This document shows, in pieces, positions 40,307 to 50,732 of a stretch of 64,000 nt of DNA (positions within the stretch are counted from its first letter, which is position 1; each line of letters begins with the position of its first letter). Origin of the DNA: Streptomyces sp. HmicA12 (lineage in GTDB: Bacteria; Actinomycetota; Actinomycetes; Streptomycetales; Streptomycetaceae); NCBI RefSeq assembly GCF_000373565.1, contig NZ_KB891799.1, positions 248,001 through 312,000 of the forward strand, read 5' to 3'. The translations under genes and the position numbers were made by a program. The notes below the pieces were generated by a model. That model worked only from the letters and a program-made list of their open reading frames with translations, was not told the DNA's origin and did no database searches.

Positions 40307-40960
40307 ATGGCCACGCTGCTGCACATCGACTCCTCGGTCTTCGCCGGTCCCGCCTCCTCCTCGCGCCCCGTCACGGACGCGTTCCGCAAGGCCTGGCTGG
40401 AGCAGCACCCGGAGGGCACGGTCGTCTACCGCGACCTGGCCGCGAACCCGGTGCCCCACATCACCGCCGACACCCACCTCGCCGGCTTCACCGCGCCCGA
40501 CGACCACACGCCCGAGCAGGCCGCCGCCTTCGCCGAGCGCGTGCGCCTGATCGAGGAGCTGGAGAACGCGGACGCGATCCTGATCGGCGCCCCGATGTAC
40601 AACTACTCGATCCCGTCGACGCTGAAGGCGTGGCTGGACAACGTGATCCTGTTCGGCCGCACCGCCGGCGTGGAGGCCCCGGCCGCCCAGGGCACCCCGG
40701 TCACCGTCGTCGCCAGCCGCGGCGGCTCCTACGCGCCGGGCACCCCGCGCGAGGGCATGGAGTACGTCCAGAACTTCCTGGCCGCCACCCTGCGCGACAC
40801 CCTCCAGCTCGACCTCGACTTCATCGTCCCGGAGCTGACCATGGCCCCCACGAACCCGGCCATGTCCGAGCTCGTCCCGCTCTTCGAGGCCTCCCGCGAG
40901 AAGGCGCTCCAGGACGCGCAGGAGAAGGGCAAGGCCGTGGCCGCCCGCGTCGCCGCCTGA
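40307..40960 (+). CDS. FMN-dependent NADH-azoreductase (AzoR family)
   Basis: The 217-residue flavodoxin-like quinone/azo reductase detoxifies quinones by two-electron reduction. It begins MATLLHIDSSVFAGPASSSR, where the S-S-x-x-x-S loop binds FMN phosphate. Further flavin contacts are GAPMYNYSIPSTLKAWLD and ASRGGSY. The length is normal. The ATG at 40307 is the first good start after the divergent promoter. Two hairpin terminators follow. Confidence 0.9.
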   Translation: MATLLHIDSSVFAGPASSSRPVTDAFRKAWLEQHPEGTVVYRDLAANPVPHITADTHLAGFTAPDDHTPEQAAAFAERVRLIEELENADAILIGAPMYNYSIPSTLKAWLDNVILFGRTAGVEAPAAQGTPVTVVASRGGSYAPGTPREGMEYVQNFLAATLRDTLQLDLDFIVPELTMAPTNPAMSELVPLFEASREKALQDAQEKGKAVAARVAA

Positions 40961-40988
40961 AGGTGACATAACCCACAGCCGCAGATGC

Positions 40989-41025
40989 GAAGGGCGCCAC
41001 AGGTCATCGACCTGTGGCGCCCTTC
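40989..41025. terminator. Hairpin terminator after azoreductase
   Basis: Perfect 16-bp stem GAAGGGCGCCACAGGT / ACCTGTGGCGCCCTTC with 5-base loop. Confidence 0.85.
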
Positions 41026-41075
41026 ACATACATGCCGCACGTACGCGCCGCAGGACGGGTCCGCCTGGGCAACGC

Positions 41076-41111
41076 AAAAGCCCCGCAGATCCGAAGATCT
41101 GCGGGGCTTTT
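41076..41111 (-). terminator. Terminator of tRNA-Leu
   Basis: AAAAGCCCCGCAGATC / GATCTGCGGGGCTTTT, perfect 16-bp stem with CGAA loop. On the minus strand it lies 6 bases past the tRNA-Leu 3' end and closes with a T run (TTTT). Confidence 0.88.
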
Positions 41112-41116
41112 CGCTG

Positions 41117-41200
41117 TGCGCGAGGGGGGAGTTGAACCCCCACGCCCTTTCGGGCACTGGAACCTGAATCCAGCGCGTCTGCCTATTCCGCCACCCGCGC
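41117..41200 (-). tRNA. tRNA-Leu (anticodon CAG)
   Basis: 84 bases on the minus strand fold as a class II tRNA: acceptor GCGCGGG pairs with CTCGCGC plus discriminator A; anticodon stem CTGGA/TCCAG with loop TTCAGGT (CAG); variable arm with TGCCCGAAAGGGCG; T arm GGGGGTTCAACTCCCCC. CCA is not encoded. CUG is a main leucine codon in this GC-rich genome. Confidence 0.95.
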
Positions 41201-41652
41201 ATTGGGTGTGTCCTCCGGCTCCTTCGCCCTTTCGGGCCGGGCGCCTTCCGACATCCAGAAGATTAGCACGCTGCAGAGGGTGGATTCACATCCGATTCCG
41301 CGGGCACCTGACGGACACCCAGCACGCTCCACCACCCGCGACGCCGCCATCCCGCAGGCAGGGCGCCATCACGACGTAGCGCCCCGGCCACAGTCCTGTT
41401 GCGGCCTTGTCGGAGCCGGACCGCTCCACAGCCGCGTACGGGACACTGTCCGGAGGCCACCTCTACGATCGCTCTCAAGAGGATCCGCGGTGGAGCCTCG
41501 GGCAGTCTGTGAGCGTCGACACTCATCGACCGGGCGGACAGGGGGAACCAGCCGATTTCCCGACGCGTGGATACGATCAGTAAGCAGTACGAGGAAGCAC
41601 GAGAGCGCGACAGGCACGGCAAGCGGGACAGCAACGAAGGAGGAGGTGCCCC
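41201..41652. other. Intergenic region between tRNA-Leu and fhaA
   Basis: 452 bases with no supported gene. It holds the tRNA-Leu promoter (TAATCT on the minus strand near 41265 as a -10-like hexamer) and the fhaA promoter region; TACGAT hexamers at 41464 and near 41572 could be -10 elements. It ends in a strong GGAGGAGG ribosome site at about 41639. Confidence 0.5.
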
Positions 41653-42492
41653 ATGGGAGTCCTGAAGAAGTTCGAGCAGCGTCTCGAAGGTCTGGTCAAC
41701 GGCACCTTCGCCAAGGTCTTCAAGTCCGAGGTGCAGCCCGTCGAGATCGCGGGCGCGCTCCAGCGCGAGTGCGACAACAACGCGACGATCTGGAACCGAG
41801 AGCGGACCGTCGTCCCCAACGACTTCATCGTGGAGCTCAGCGCGCCGGACTACGAGCGCCTGAGTCCCTACTCGGGCCAGCTCGGCGACGAGCTGTCCGG
41901 GATGGTGCGCGACTACGCCAAGCAGCAGCGGTACACCTTCATGGGCCCCATCAAGGTGCACCTGGAGAAGGCGGAGGACCTGGACACGGGTCTCTACCGG
42001 GTGCGCAGCCGCACCCTGGCCTCCTCCACCAGCCAGCAGCCCGAGCGCCCCGAACGGCCCCAGGCCGCCCGCCCGAATCAGGCACCCGGCGGCTACGGCT
42101 ATCAGCAGCCCGCCGCTCCGCCGATGCCGTCCGCGCCGCCCCCCGGGCGGCCCGCGCAGGCACCTGCGGCCCAGCGTCCCGCCGCGAACGCGGGCCCGAT
42201 GCCCGGCGCTCGCGTACGGCACTGGATCGAGATCAACGGCACCCGCCACCAGATCTCCCGCCCCACCCTCGTGCTCGGCCGCTCCACCGAGGCCGACGTG
42301 CGGATCGACGACCCCGGCGTCTCGCGCCGGCACTGTGAGATTCGCACCGGTACCCCGTCCACGATCCAGGACCTCGGGTCCACCAACGGGATCGTGGTGG
42401 ACGGCCAGCACACCACGCGCGCTACGCTCCGCGACGGCTCGCGGATCGTCGTGGGCCAAACCACCATCGTTTACCGGCAAGCCGAAGGGTGA
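41653..42492 (+). CDS. fhaA: FhaA: DUF3662 and FHA domain protein
   Basis: A 279-residue cytosolic phosphothreonine-binding scaffold. The N-terminal DUF3662 domain (1-120) starts MGVLKKFEQRLEGLVNGTFA. A Pro/Gln-rich linker and a C-terminal FHA domain (about 190-279) follow, with LVLGRSTEADVRIDD, SRRHCEI and DLGSTNGIVVDG, the phospho-Thr binding loops. In mycobacteria FhaA binds phosphorylated MviN and regulates peptidoglycan synthesis. First gene of the fhaA-fhaB-pstP-rodA-pbpA-pknB block, with a GGAGGAGG site. Confidence 0.93.
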   Translation: MGVLKKFEQRLEGLVNGTFAKVFKSEVQPVEIAGALQRECDNNATIWNRERTVVPNDFIVELSAPDYERLSPYSGQLGDELSGMVRDYAKQQRYTFMGPIKVHLEKAEDLDTGLYRVRSRTLASSTSQQPERPERPQAARPNQAPGGYGYQQPAAPPMPSAPPPGRPAQAPAAQRPAANAGPMPGARVRHWIEINGTRHQISRPTLVLGRSTEADVRIDDPGVSRRHCEIRTGTPSTIQDLGSTNGIVVDGQHTTRATLRDGSRIVVGQTTIVYRQAEG

Positions 42493-42502
42493 AGCGGGGG
42501 CA

Positions 42503-43021
42503 ATGTCAGAGCTGACCCTGACGGTCATGCGGTTGGGTTTCCTGGCCGTTCTGTGGCTGTTCGTGATCGTGGCCGTACAGGTCATCCGTAGTGATCTGTT
42601 CGGAACACGCGTCACCGCACGCGGCTCCCGCAGGGAGAGCGGGCGGCCGCAGCAGGCCGCCCGGCAGGCCGCCGCGCCCCCTCCGCAGCGCCAGCAGCAG
42701 CAGGGCGGCGGGCGGCAGCGCCGCGGCGCCCCCACCAAGCTGGTCGTCTCCGAGGGCACCCTCACGGGGACCACGGTCGCCCTGCAGGGGCAGACCATCA
42801 CGCTCGGCCGCGCGCACGACAGCACGATCGTGCTCGACGACGACTACGCGTCCAGTCGGCACGCCCGGATCTACCCGGACCGGGACGGCCAGTGGATCGT
42901 CGAGGACCTCGGGTCGACGAACGGCACGTACCTCGAACGGAACCGCCTCACGACCCCCACGCCGATCCCGCTGGGTGCGCCGATCCGCATCGGCAAGACC
43001 GTCATCGAGTTGCGGAAGTAG
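42503..43021 (+). CDS. fhaB: FhaB/FipA: membrane-anchored FHA protein
   Basis: This 172-residue protein has an N-terminal membrane helix (MRLGFLAVLWLFVIVAVQVI), a Gln/Pro/Arg-rich linker and a C-terminal FHA domain: ITLGRAHDSTIVLDDDYASS, SRHARI and DLGSTNGTYLERN. The mycobacterial FhaB is a substrate and partner of PknA/PknB and links to FtsZ/FtsQ during division. The ATG at 42503 follows GAAGCGGGGG and lies 10 bases after fhaA. Confidence 0.92.
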   Translation: MSELTLTVMRLGFLAVLWLFVIVAVQVIRSDLFGTRVTARGSRRESGRPQQAARQAAAPPPQRQQQQGGGRQRRGAPTKLVVSEGTLTGTTVALQGQTITLGRAHDSTIVLDDDYASSRHARIYPDRDGQWIVEDLGSTNGTYLERNRLTTPTPIPLGAPIRIGKTVIELRK

Positions 43022-43110
43022 TGCTACATCATGAATAGGCGCGAGCGGAGCGAGCGAGCCGGCGCGGTCACCCAGGACCAGTGCGCGCTCCCGACCGGAG
43101 GGTGGGCACC

Positions 43111-44706
43111 GTGCGGATGTACCCGGAGTCGGAATCAACGGGGCAGGTGCGCATGAGTCTGTCACTGCGCTTCGCCGCCGGATCCCACAAAGGCATGATC
43201 CGCGAGGGCAACGAGGACTCCGGTTACGCCGGTCCGCGGCTGCTCGCGATCGCCGACGGGATGGGCGGCCAGGCCGCCGGTGAGGTCGCCTCCTCCGAGG
43301 TGATCTCGACCATCGTCGCGCTCGACGACGACGTACCGGGATCCGACATCCTCACCTCGCTGGGCACCGCGGTGCAGCGGGCCAACGACCAGCTCCGCAT
43401 GATGGTCGAGGAGGACCCGCAGCTCGAGGGCATGGGGACGACCCTCACCGCCCTGCTGTGGACGGGCCAGCGGCTCGGTCTCGTACACGTCGGCGACTCG
43501 CGCGCGTACCTGCTGCGCGACGGTGTGCTGACGCAGATCACGCAGGACCACACCTGGGTGCAGCGGCTCGTCGACGAGGGACGCATCACCGAGGAAGAGG
43601 CCACCACGCACCCGCAGAGGTCCCTCCTCATGCGCGCGCTGGGCAGCGGCGACCACGTCGAGCCGGATCTGTCGATCCGTGAAGTGCGCGCGGGCGACCG
43701 GTACTTGATCTGCTCCGACGGCCTGTCCGGCGTCGTCTCCCACCAGACGATGGAGGAGACCCTCGCCAGCTACCAGGGCCCGCAGGAGACGGTCCAGGAC
43801 CTGATCCAGCTGGCGCTGCGCGGCGGCGGCCCCGACAACATCACCGTGATCGTCGCGGACGTCCTCGACATCGACGGCGGTGACACGCTGGCGGGCCAGA
43901 TCTCCGACGCGCCCGTCATCGTCGGCGCGGTCGCCGAGAACCAGCAGCACCAGCTGCACGACGGCAACGCCATGGAGACCCCGGCGGGCCGCGCGGCCGC
44001 GCTCGGGCGGGGGACCGGCCGGCCGGTGCCGAACCAGGGCGGCGGCGAGTTCGGCCCGCCCGGCAGCGGCGACACCAACGGCTACGCACCCGAGGGGGGC
44101 TTCGACGCGTACGCGGACGAGGACTTCGTCAAGCCGCGCCGCGGCCGCCGGTGGATCAAGAGATCGCTGTACATCGTGCTGGCCCTCGGGGTCATCGGCG
44201 GCGGCCTGTACGGCGGCTACCGCTGGACCCAGACGCAGTACTTCGTCGGTTCGAACGAGGACCACGTGGCCCTCTACCGCGGCATCAACCAGGACCTTGC
44301 CTGGGTGAATCTGTCGAAGGTGGAGACGGACCACCCGGACATCGAGCTCAAGTACCTGCCGCCCTATCAGAAGAAGCAGGTCGAGGAGACCATCGCCGAG
44401 GGCGACCTGGCAGCAGCCCAGGACAAGATCGACGAACTGTCCGCTCAGGCAGGCGCGTGCAAGAAGCAGGCCGAGCAGCAGAAGGCCGAGAACGACAAGA
44501 ACGCGAAGACCGGCGAGGGCGAAGCGGGCGGAACCACCACCGGAGGCACGGCGTCCAAGGCGTCGTACCGCGCGGAGACCGCCACACCCTCCCCGGACGC
44601 GTCGAAGTCGCCGTCCGGCAAGTCCAAGACCTCTCCCAAGCCCACCCCTGGCCCCACTCTCTCCGACGAAGAGCAGCAGCTGGCCAAGGCGTGCGCGCAG
44701 CAGTAG
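43111..44706 (+). CDS. pstP: PP2C-type Ser/Thr phosphatase PstP
   Basis: The 531-residue membrane phosphatase that reverses PknB signalling. The catalytic domain has SHKGMIREGNEDSGY, IADGMGGQAAGEVAS (metal-binding DGMGG), VGDSRAYLL, SDGLSGVVS and GGGPDNITVIV with the last metal Asp. A linker, a membrane helix (LYIVLALGVIGGGLYGGY) and an outer Lys/Glu/Ser-rich tail of about 150 residues follow. The GTG at 43111 follows GGAGGG; an ATG at 43153 would begin directly at the fold (MSLSLRFAAGSHKG) and is the safer alternative. The outer tail is longer than in the mycobacterial enzyme. Confidence 0.9.
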   Translation: MRMYPESESTGQVRMSLSLRFAAGSHKGMIREGNEDSGYAGPRLLAIADGMGGQAAGEVASSEVISTIVALDDDVPGSDILTSLGTAVQRANDQLRMMVEEDPQLEGMGTTLTALLWTGQRLGLVHVGDSRAYLLRDGVLTQITQDHTWVQRLVDEGRITEEEATTHPQRSLLMRALGSGDHVEPDLSIREVRAGDRYLICSDGLSGVVSHQTMEETLASYQGPQETVQDLIQLALRGGGPDNITVIVADVLDIDGGDTLAGQISDAPVIVGAVAENQQHQLHDGNAMETPAGRAAALGRGTGRPVPNQGGGEFGPPGSGDTNGYAPEGGFDAYADEDFVKPRRGRRWIKRSLYIVLALGVIGGGLYGGYRWTQTQYFVGSNEDHVALYRGINQDLAWVNLSKVETDHPDIELKYLPPYQKKQVEETIAEGDLAAAQDKIDELSAQAGACKKQAEQQKAENDKNAKTGEGEAGGTTTGGTASKASYRAETATPSPDASKSPSGKSKTSPKPTPGPTLSDEEQQLAKACAQQ

Positions 44707-44731
44707 AAGCCGTTGGGGGCCTCAGCACGCC

Positions 44732-46174
44732 ATGAGCAGTTCTCTCAGTAGTAGTTCTTCCACGACCCATACGTCGACCATTGGAGCGATCGGAGCACCC
44801 AGCCGGCGTAACACCGAGCTGGCCCTGCTGGTGTTCGCGGTGGTCATCCCGGTCTTCGCGTACGCCAATGTGGGCCTCGCGCTCGACGGCTCGCTGCCGG
44901 CCGGCCTGCTCGGTTACGGGCTCGGCCTCGGCCTGCTCGCCGGTGTCGCCCACATCGTCGTACGGAAATTCGCGGCGTACGCGGACCCGCTGCTGCTGCC
45001 GCTGGCCACGCTCCTCAACGGCCTGGGCCTGGTGGTCATCTGGCGGCTCGACCAGTCGGAGCTGCTGCAGTCGATCGGCCAGGCGGGCAGCGCCGCACCC
45101 AAGCAGCTGATGTACACGGCGATCGGCATCGCACTGTTCATCGCCGTCCTGATCTTCCTCAAGGACCACCGCGTCCTTCAGCGCTACACCTACATCTCGA
45201 TGCTCGGCGCGCTCGTCCTGCTGCTGCTGCCGCTGGTCCCGGGCCTCGGTGTGAACATCTACGGCGCCAAGATCTGGATCCACATCGGGTCCTTCTCCAT
45301 CCAGCCCGGTGAGTTCGCGAAGATCGTCCTCGCGATCTTCTTCGCCGGCTATCTGATGGTGAAGCGGGACGCGCTGGCGCTGGCCTCGCGCCGCTTCATG
45401 GGCCTGTACCTGCCGCGCGGCCGCGACCTCGGACCGATCCTCGTCGTGTGGGCGATCTCGATCCTCATCCTGGTCTTCGAGACCGACCTCGGTACGTCAC
45501 TGCTGTTCTTCGGAATGTTCGTCATCATGCTGTACGTCGCCACCGAGCGGACCAGCTGGATCGTCTTCGGTCTGATGATGTCCGCGGTCGGCGCCGTGGG
45601 TGTGGCGAGCTTCGAGCCGCACATCCAGCAGCGTGTGGACGCCTGGCTCGACCCGATGAAGGAGTACCTGCTCAGCCGGCAGGGCGTCGGGGGCCACTCC
45701 GAGCAGGCCATGCAGGCGCTGTGGGCGTTCGGCTCCGGCGGCACGCTCGGCACCGGCCTCGGCCAGGGGCACTCGGACCTGATCCGGTTCGCCGCCAACT
45801 CCGACTTCATCCTCGCCACGTTCGGCGAGGAGCTGGGCCTCGCCGGTCTGATGGCGCTGCTGCTGATCTACGCGCTGATCGTGGAGCGCGGCGTGCGCAC
45901 TTCCCTCGCCGCCCGCGACCCGTTCGGCAAGCTGCTCGCCGTCGGCCTGTCCGGCGCCTTCGCGCTGCAGGTCTTCGTCGTCGCCGGCGGTGTCATGGGG
46001 CTCATCCCGCTCACCGGTATGACGATGCCCTTCCTCGCGTACGGCGGTTCGTCCGTCATCGCCAACTGGGCGCTGATCGGCATCCTGATCCGGATCAGCG
46101 ACACCGCGCGCCGGCCCGCGCCCAGCCCGACCCCCAGCCCCGACGCCGAGATGACCCAGGTGGTCCGACCGTGA
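44732..46174 (+). CDS. rodA: SEDS family protein RodA/FtsW type (peptidoglycan glycosyltransferase)
   Basis: A 480-residue polytopic membrane protein with about ten helices. SEDS blocks are GAKIWIHIGSFSIQPGEFAKI, the ETDLGTSLLFFGMFV loop holding the catalytic Asp, and GGVMGLIPLTGMTMPFLAYGGSSV. It polymerises lipid II glycan at growth or division sites with the neighbouring PBP2. Position before pbpA matches RodA of mycobacteria; Streptomyces literature also calls this an FtsW-like gene. Its stop overlaps the pbpA GTG by 4 bases. Confidence 0.9.
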   Translation: MSSSLSSSSSTTHTSTIGAIGAPSRRNTELALLVFAVVIPVFAYANVGLALDGSLPAGLLGYGLGLGLLAGVAHIVVRKFAAYADPLLLPLATLLNGLGLVVIWRLDQSELLQSIGQAGSAAPKQLMYTAIGIALFIAVLIFLKDHRVLQRYTYISMLGALVLLLLPLVPGLGVNIYGAKIWIHIGSFSIQPGEFAKIVLAIFFAGYLMVKRDALALASRRFMGLYLPRGRDLGPILVVWAISILILVFETDLGTSLLFFGMFVIMLYVATERTSWIVFGLMMSAVGAVGVASFEPHIQQRVDAWLDPMKEYLLSRQGVGGHSEQAMQALWAFGSGGTLGTGLGQGHSDLIRFAANSDFILATFGEELGLAGLMALLLIYALIVERGVRTSLAARDPFGKLLAVGLSGAFALQVFVVAGGVMGLIPLTGMTMPFLAYGGSSVIANWALIGILIRISDTARRPAPSPTPSPDAEMTQVVRP

Positions 46175-47637
46175 ACAAGCCCCTGCGCCGGATCGCGATC
46201 TTCTGTGGACTGCTGGTCCTGACCCTGCTGATCCGCGACAACTGGCTCCAGTACGTCAAGGCCGACGAGCTCGCCTCCGACGACAACAACCGCCGTGTCG
46301 CGATCGCCCGCTACTCGACGCCGCGCGGCGACATCATCGTCGACGGCAAGTCGGTCACCGGCTCCAAGGCGACCAGCGGCACCGACCTGAAGTACAAGCG
46401 GACCTGGAAGGACGGGCCCATGTGGTCGCCCGTCACCGGTTACGCCTCGCAGGTCGTCGGCGCCACCCAGCTGGAGTCCATCGAGGACGGCATCCTCACC
46501 GGCAACGACGACCGGCTCTTCTTCCGGAACACGCTCGACATGATCACGGGCAAGAAGAAGGAGGGCGGCAACGTCGTCACCACCCTCAACGCCGCCGCGC
46601 AGAAGGCCGCCTACGACGGTCTGAAGAACCGCGGCAAGGGTGCCGTCGCCGCCATCGAGCCGTCCACCGGCAAGATCCTCGCGCTCGCGTCCACGCCGTC
46701 GTACGACCCGTCGTCGTTCGCCGGGAACTCCACCGACGACGGCGAGACGTTCAGCAAGCTGGACAAGGACAAGGACAAGCCGCTCCTGAACCGCGCGCTG
46801 CGCGAGACGTACCCGCCGGGCTCCACGTTCAAGCTGGTGACGGCCGCGGCCGCGCTGGAGAGCGGCAAGGTCACCGACATCGACGCGAAGACCGATTCGC
46901 CGGTGCCGTTCATCATGAAGGGCACCACGACGCCCCTGAAGAACGAGGGCAGCATCGCCTGCGAGAACGTATCGCTGCGCGCGGCCCTGAAGGTCTCCTG
47001 CAACTCGGTGTTCGGCAAGCTCGGCCAGGACATGGGCAACAAGACGATGCTCGACGAGGCCGAGAAGTTCGGCTTCAACGAGCAGCAGTTCGTCCCGGTC
47101 CGTTCCAACGCGTCGATGTTCGACGACGACATGAACGACTCGCAGGTCGCTCTCTCCTCCATCGGCCAGTACAACACCGCCTCCACGCCGCTGCAGATGG
47201 CCATGGTCGCCTCCGCGATCGCCAACGACGGCAAGCTGATGGAGCCGTACATGGTCGACCAGCTGAAGGCCCCGAACCTCGACACCATCGAGAAGACGGA
47301 GCCCAAGGAGATGAGCCAGCCGCTCTCCGAGGAGAACGCGACGAAGCTCCAGTCGATGATGGAGACCGTCGTCAACGACCCGGGCGGCACGGGCTCCAAC
47401 GCCAAGATCCCCGGCGTCACCGTCGGCGGCAAGACGGGTACCGCCCAGCACGGCGTCGACAACAGCGAGAAGCCGTACGCCTGGTTCGTCTCGTACGCCA
47501 AAACCGACTCCGGTGCGCCGGTCGCCGTGGCCGTCGTCGTCGAGGACGGCTCGGCCAACCGTGACGACATCTCCGGTGGCGGTCTGGCCGCCCCGATCGC
47601 GAAGAGCGTGATGGAAGCGGTCATCAACAGCAAGTGA
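46171..47637 (+). CDS. pbpA: Class B penicillin-binding protein PbpA (PBP2 type transpeptidase)
   Basis: This 488-residue bitopic enzyme has an N-terminal membrane helix (IAIFCGLLVLTLLI), a dimerisation domain (about 40-130) and a transpeptidase domain with S218-T-F-K221 (nucleophile serine), S276-C-N278 and KTG in VGGKTGTAQHG. It cross-links peptidoglycan, paired with RodA. The GTG at 46171 overlaps the rodA stop (GTGA). Length matches actinobacterial PbpA. Confidence 0.93.
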   Translation: MNKPLRRIAIFCGLLVLTLLIRDNWLQYVKADELASDDNNRRVAIARYSTPRGDIIVDGKSVTGSKATSGTDLKYKRTWKDGPMWSPVTGYASQVVGATQLESIEDGILTGNDDRLFFRNTLDMITGKKKEGGNVVTTLNAAAQKAAYDGLKNRGKGAVAAIEPSTGKILALASTPSYDPSSFAGNSTDDGETFSKLDKDKDKPLLNRALRETYPPGSTFKLVTAAAALESGKVTDIDAKTDSPVPFIMKGTTTPLKNEGSIACENVSLRAALKVSCNSVFGKLGQDMGNKTMLDEAEKFGFNEQQFVPVRSNASMFDDDMNDSQVALSSIGQYNTASTPLQMAMVASAIANDGKLMEPYMVDQLKAPNLDTIEKTEPKEMSQPLSEENATKLQSMMETVVNDPGGTGSNAKIPGVTVGGKTGTAQHGVDNSEKPYAWFVSYAKTDSGAPVAVAVVVEDGSANRDDISGGGLAAPIAKSVMEAVINSK

Positions 47638-47648
47638 GGCGGGTGTTC

Positions 47649-47669
47649 ACCGGGTTCTGTGAACCCGGT
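47649..47669. terminator. Short hairpin between pbpA and pknB
   Basis: ACCGGGTTC-TGT-GAACCCGGT, 9-bp stem with 3-base loop and no T run, 12 bases after pbpA. It may weaken read-through into pknB, which then has its own promoter in the 194-base gap. Weak support. Confidence 0.45.
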
Positions 47670-47831
47670 CACCCGTTCTTCACATTGACGCACGTGGCGA
47701 TACCGGTCCTGTCACGGGTCTCGGTGGCGGCCAGGTCACGCCGGGCAAGCCGGGTACGGTATGCCCGGACAGCACACCGCCCGACCCCGCACGGGACGGT
47801 CGGGACCGACGGAGAGGGCTGGTAGGTAACC

Positions 47832-49832
<2,001 letters not shown>

Positions 49833-49858
49833 CCCGCCCGCCACGCGCGTGAAGCACG

Positions 49859-49910
49859 CATGGAGAAGGCCCCGCCCCTCTGGAAGCAGAGGGGCGGGGC
49901 CTTCTCCATG
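49859..49910. terminator. Very long perfect hairpin after pknB
   Basis: About 23-bp perfect stem beginning GGAGAAGGCCCCGCCCCTCT with loop GGAAGC. It separates pknB from the convergent sortase operon and works in both directions. Confidence 0.9.
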
Positions 49911-49941
49911 ACCGCTGTGACGGCCGTAACGACCGTGACGG

Positions 49942-50682
49942 CTACCGCAGTTCCTTCGGCGGCGTCCGGTCGCTGTCGACCTTCTGCACACGCTGCAGCT
50001 CGCCCCAGACCACGTACCGGTACTCCGACGTGTAGACGGGGGTGCAGGTCGTCAGGGTGATGTACTTCCCCGGCTCCTTCACGCCCGACTCCTTGGGGAC
50101 CTGGTCGATGACGTCGACGTTGTACTTCGAGGTCTCGGGGAGGATGTCGTAGACCTTGTAGACGTACCAGTCGTCCTTCGTCTCGAAGACGATCGGGTCA
50201 CCCTTGTCGATCTTGTCGATGTTGTGGAACTTGGCGCCGTGGCCGTCCCGGTGCGCGGCCAGCGAGAAGTTGCCGTCCTTGTCGGCGGTGGGCAGCGCCG
50301 CCTTCACGGGGTCCGTGTAGTAGCCGGCGACGCCGTCGTTGAGGACCTTCGACGAGGTGCCCTTCTTGACGAGCACCTCGCCCTTGCTCATCGCCGGTAC
50401 GTGCAGGAACCCGATGCCGTCCTTGGTGTCCAGGGCGCCGGGGCCGGTGTCCTGCGCCCAGTGGTCACGGACCTTGTCGCCCTGCTTGTTGGCCGCGCGG
50501 TCGGCGACGACGTTCGTCCACCACAGCGAGTAGACGACGAACAGGCCGAGGATCAGGCCCGCCGTGATGAGGAGTTCCCCGAAGACGCTGACGGCGGTCG
50601 CGATCCGGCCGCGGCGCGGCGAGGGCGAGGGGGCCTTCGGTTCGGTCGTGTCCTCGTCGTGGTCGGTGGTCGTCGCTGCCAC
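49942..50682 (-). CDS. srtE2: Class E sortase (SrtE2-like)
   Basis: A 246-residue type II membrane transpeptidase: a membrane helix at about 34-55 (LLITAGLILGLFVVYSLWW) and a catalytic domain with His144 (LAAHRDGH), nucleophile Cys213 in ITLTTC and Arg222 in SEYRYVVWG. Class E sortases cut LAXTG-type signals and attach chaplins to the wall during aerial growth in S. coelicolor. The order srtE2-srtE1 here fits that genome. The GTG at 50682 is used; the open frame continues upstream through a Thr/Gly repeat (GTSTGTSTGTGTG). The symbol is by synteny. Confidence 0.87.
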   Translation of the reverse strand: MAATTTDHDEDTTEPKAPSPSPRRGRIATAVSVFGELLITAGLILGLFVVYSLWWTNVVADRAANKQGDKVRDHWAQDTGPGALDTKDGIGFLHVPAMSKGEVLVKKGTSSKVLNDGVAGYYTDPVKAALPTADKDGNFSLAAHRDGHGAKFHNIDKIDKGDPIVFETKDDWYVYKVYDILPETSKYNVDVIDQVPKESGVKEPGKYITLTTCTPVYTSEYRYVVWGELQRVQKVDSDRTPPKELR

Positions 50683-50732
50683 TGCTGGTTGCCCCGTCCC
50701 TGTGCCCGTGCTGGTGCCCGTACTGGTGCCCG